Assembly (NCBI RefSeq): GCF_005144865.1
Contig: NZ_SWFM01000002.1
Coordinates: 248,001-312,000, forward strand
Reading direction: 5' to 3'
Length of the DNA stretch: 64,000 nt
Origin: Guptibacillus hwajinpoensis
Lineage (GTDB): Bacteria > Bacillota > Bacilli > Bacillales > Guptibacillaceae
Shown: piece by piece, positions 62,290-64,000 of the stretch
How the letters are laid out: every line of letters begins with the position of its first letter
How positions within the stretch are numbered: the stretch's first letter is position 1
The notes under the pieces: model-generated
Seen by the model: only the letters and a program-made list of their open reading frames with translations
Database searches by the model: none
What the model was told of the DNA's origin: nothing
Translations under genes and position numbers: made by a program

Positions 62290-63057
62290 ATGATCGATAT
62301 ACACTCTCATATCCTACCCGGAATCGATGATGGAGCGAAGACAGTAGAAGATAGTCTTGCTATGGCAAGGCAAGCTTATGATCAGGGCATTACGAAGATC
62401 GTTGCCACACCACACCATAAAAATGGAACGTTCGAAAATGAACGTCGCATCATACTGGCAGAAGTAGAACGATTAAATGAAAAGCTCAAAGAAGAGAGCA
62501 TACATATTGAAGTTTTACCTGGTCAGGAAAATCGTATTTATGGTGAGTTAGTAGAAGACTTGAGTGGCGAAGAGTTGCTTACAGTGAATAGAAATGGGAA
62601 CTACATGCTAATTGAATTTCCATCAAGCCATTTACCGCGCTATGCAAACAAATTATTATTTGATCTTCAAGTGAATGGTATCATTCCGATTATTGTCCAC
62701 CCTGAACGTAATCGTGAAATCATGGAAAATCCTGAGCGTCTTTATAACCTTGTAAAAGAGGGAGCACTGAGTCAGTTAACAGGCAAAAGTGTAACAGGAG
62801 AGATGGGGAAAAAGATTCAAAAATTCTCATTTGACCTTATCCAATCCAACCTTACGCATTTTATTGCTTCTGATGCTCACAACACGACAAATAGGCCTTT
62901 TGACCTTGGTGACGCAATGGGGACAGTTGAACGTGAATTCGGCATTTCGACAAGGTATATGCTGCAGGAAAACGCTGAAGATATGATTGTAGGTAAGATG
63001 GTTGCAAAAGAAATTCCTGAGAAAATTAGAAGGAAAAAGATACTAGGATTATTTTAA
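62290..63057 (+). CDS. CpsB/YwqE-type tyrosine-protein phosphatase (PHP family), copy 2
   Basis: AGAAGGAAGG precedes the ATG. The 255-residue protein repeats all PHP motifs of copy 1 (HSHILPGIDDGA, VATPHHKNG, IIVHPERNREI, ASDAHN). Placed 267 nt upstream of the Wzz/YveK-like gene, it is the more likely partner of the exopolysaccharide tyrosine-kinase system. Confidence 0.92.
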   Translation: MIDIHSHILPGIDDGAKTVEDSLAMARQAYDQGITKIVATPHHKNGTFENERRIILAEVERLNEKLKEESIHIEVLPGQENRIYGELVEDLSGEELLTVNRNGNYMLIEFPSSHLPRYANKLLFDLQVNGIIPIIVHPERNREIMENPERLYNLVKEGALSQLTGKSVTGEMGKKIQKFSFDLIQSNLTHFIASDAHNTTNRPFDLGDAMGTVEREFGISTRYMLQENAEDMIVGKMVAKEIPEKIRRKKILGLF

Positions 63058-63324
63058 AATAAGGAGGGGGTTACTTCATTACTAAATGCAATTAGAATAA
63101 ACTTAATAAAAAACATTTCGTCAATAAAAGTAAGAAATTCTACTGTGTAAGCACTTTCTTCTACAATAATCGACAAAATAAAACATGACTTTTATACCAT
63201 TACTAAAGTCATGTGGATAAACATGAAAAAAAAGGCTAATTTTAACTGATTTTCTGTGTTATAGTGAAATCTGTATTCAGAATAGTTACGTATTAAAAAT
63301 ATTATGAGCTTGTTGGAGGCATTT
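63058..63324 (+). promoter_or_regulatory. Upstream region of the exopolysaccharide operon
   Basis: An extended -10, TGTTATAGT (63257-63265), lies 60 nt before the Wzz-like start, without a good -35. CATGACTTT (63184-63192) and AAAGTCATG (63205-63213) form a 9-bp inverted repeat upstream of it that could be an operator. Confidence 0.5.
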
Positions 63325-64000
63325 ATGGAAGAAACAATTAGTTTAAAGGAAATTTTCGAAGTACTCAAAAAACGCTTATCTCTTATTCTACTAATTACAC
63401 TACTCGCTACAGCAACCAGCGGTGTTGTCTCTTATTTCTTACTTACCCCAATTTATGAAACTCAAACCCAAATTCTTGTGAATCAAAAAACAGATAAAGA
63501 TAGTGCCATTGATTATAACCAGGTAAATAGAGATGTAGCACTTATTAATACCTATAGTGTCATTATTAAAAGTCCTACTATTCTTGATGAAGTAAAAGAA
63601 AGTTTATCACTTGATATGACGACTAACACACTAAACAATAAGATATCTGTAAGCAATGCACAAAATTCGCAAGTTGTACTGATTTCAGTAACAGATCCGG
63701 ATCCAAAGCTTGCTGTGAAGATTGCGAATACAACTGCAACAGTATTTGAGAAAGAGATTAGTAACATTATGAATGTCGATAACGTTAGTATTCTTTCAAA
63801 AGCTGGATTTGAAGGAACACCAGCTCCTGTAAATCCTAACCCCGTGCTTAACATGGCTATTGCATTAATTATAGGCTTAATGGTGGGTGTAGGACTTGCT
63901 TTCTTACTTGAATACCTTGATAACACGATTAAAGATGAAAACGATATTGAAAAGCTGCTTGGTCTTCCTGTACTAGGAACAATTGCAGTCATTGAGGATA
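63325..64000 (+). CDS. Wzz/YveK-like polysaccharide co-polymerase (3' truncated)
   Basis: TTGGAGGC precedes the ATG at 63325, and the frame remains open to the end of the window (225 codons). The protein begins with SLKEIFEVLKKRLSLILLIT and has a first helix (residues about 18-40), an extracytoplasmic middle, and a second helix preceded by the proline-rich PAPVNPNPVLNMAIALIIGL. This is the chain-length-determinant/tyrosine-kinase-modulator family (CapA/YveK). It activates the partner kinase and sets polymer length. The next gene of the operon lies beyond the window. Confidence 0.9.
   Translation, partial: MEETISLKEIFEVLKKRLSLILLITLLATATSGVVSYFLLTPIYETQTQILVNQKTDKDSAIDYNQVNRDVALINTYSVIIKSPTILDEVKESLSLDMTTNTLNNKISVSNAQNSQVVLISVTDPDPKLAVKIANTTATVFEKEISNIMNVDNVSILSKAGFEGTPAPVNPNPVLNMAIALIIGLMVGVGLAFLLEYLDNTIKDENDIEKLLGLPVLGTIAVIED

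Overview
The window looks like chromosomal DNA from a low-to-mid-GC member of the Bacillaceae. The evidence is the AGGAGG-type ribosome binding sites, frequent TTG/GTG starts, a Bacillus megaterium-type gas vesicle cluster, a liquefying Bacillus-type alpha-amylase with a cre site, and lipoprotein and cell-wall enzymes of Bacillus type. A marine or alkaliphilic relative (Guptibacillus/Pseudalkalibacillus/Alkalihalobacillus-like) is my inference, not something the sequence proves. No rRNA, tRNA, CRISPR array, prophage or intact transposase was recognised.

Layout. 1-6.7 kb: cell-surface proteins, namely a 5'-truncated M6 metalloprotease with cell-wall-binding-2 (CWB2) repeats, a six-repeat peptidoglycan-binding NlpC/P60 hydrolase, a membrane-protein gene broken by one amber codon, and a lytic-transglycosylase/CWB2 protein. 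6.7-14.6 kb: D-serine dehydratase, a secreted CocE/S15-type hydrolase, a DUF2254 membrane protein, a nucleoside-deoxyribosyltransferase-like/MazG-like pair, and a secreted alpha-amylase with promoter and cre site. 14.8-21.8 kb (minus strand): a complete 14-gene gas vesicle operon gvpA-P-Q-B-R-N-F-G-L-S-K-J-T-U. 22.3-26.7 kb (minus): a TspO-like membrane protein and the sulfate activation genes sat, an SLC13-type permease and cysC. 26.9-33.6 kb: a ferritin-like protein, a cobalamin riboswitch with attenuator driving btuF-btuC-btuD::cbiZ, a nitronate monooxygenase-like enzyme and a CobU-like protein. 33.7-39.1 kb: M20 peptidase, peptide-type binding protein, a zinc-ribbon/YARHG protein and an N-acetylmuramoyl-L-alanine amidase. 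39.1-50.8 kb: an inositol catabolic locus (SSS transporter, iolG, B, C, A, D, E, a second Gfo/Idh/MocA dehydrogenase) with a LacI-family regulator and four matching AAGCGCTT operators. 50.8-58.6 kb: an amidase gene remnant and three more CWB2 surface proteins. 58.9-64 kb: three very small ORFs, a decayed LCP gene remnant, two CpsB/YwqE phosphatase paralogues around an intact LCP gene, and the start of a Wzz/YveK-like gene, which opens an exopolysaccharide locus.

The most unusual feature is a dense family of intergenic palindromes (GGGGTCAG...CTGACCCC), 23 clear copies in 64 kb. Ten of them are bipartite: the palindrome is followed by a GACAAA box and then a second hairpin whose core is GTCCGCC/GGCGGAC but whose outer arms differ from copy to copy while still pairing. 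All ten point the same way on the plus strand, and nine lie just after a plus-strand stop codon. Several genes use a stop codon inside the palindrome, and a truncated amidase copy is bounded by palindromes on both sides. This behaves like a REP-like family recruited as terminators, and it is my main candidate for something undescribed.
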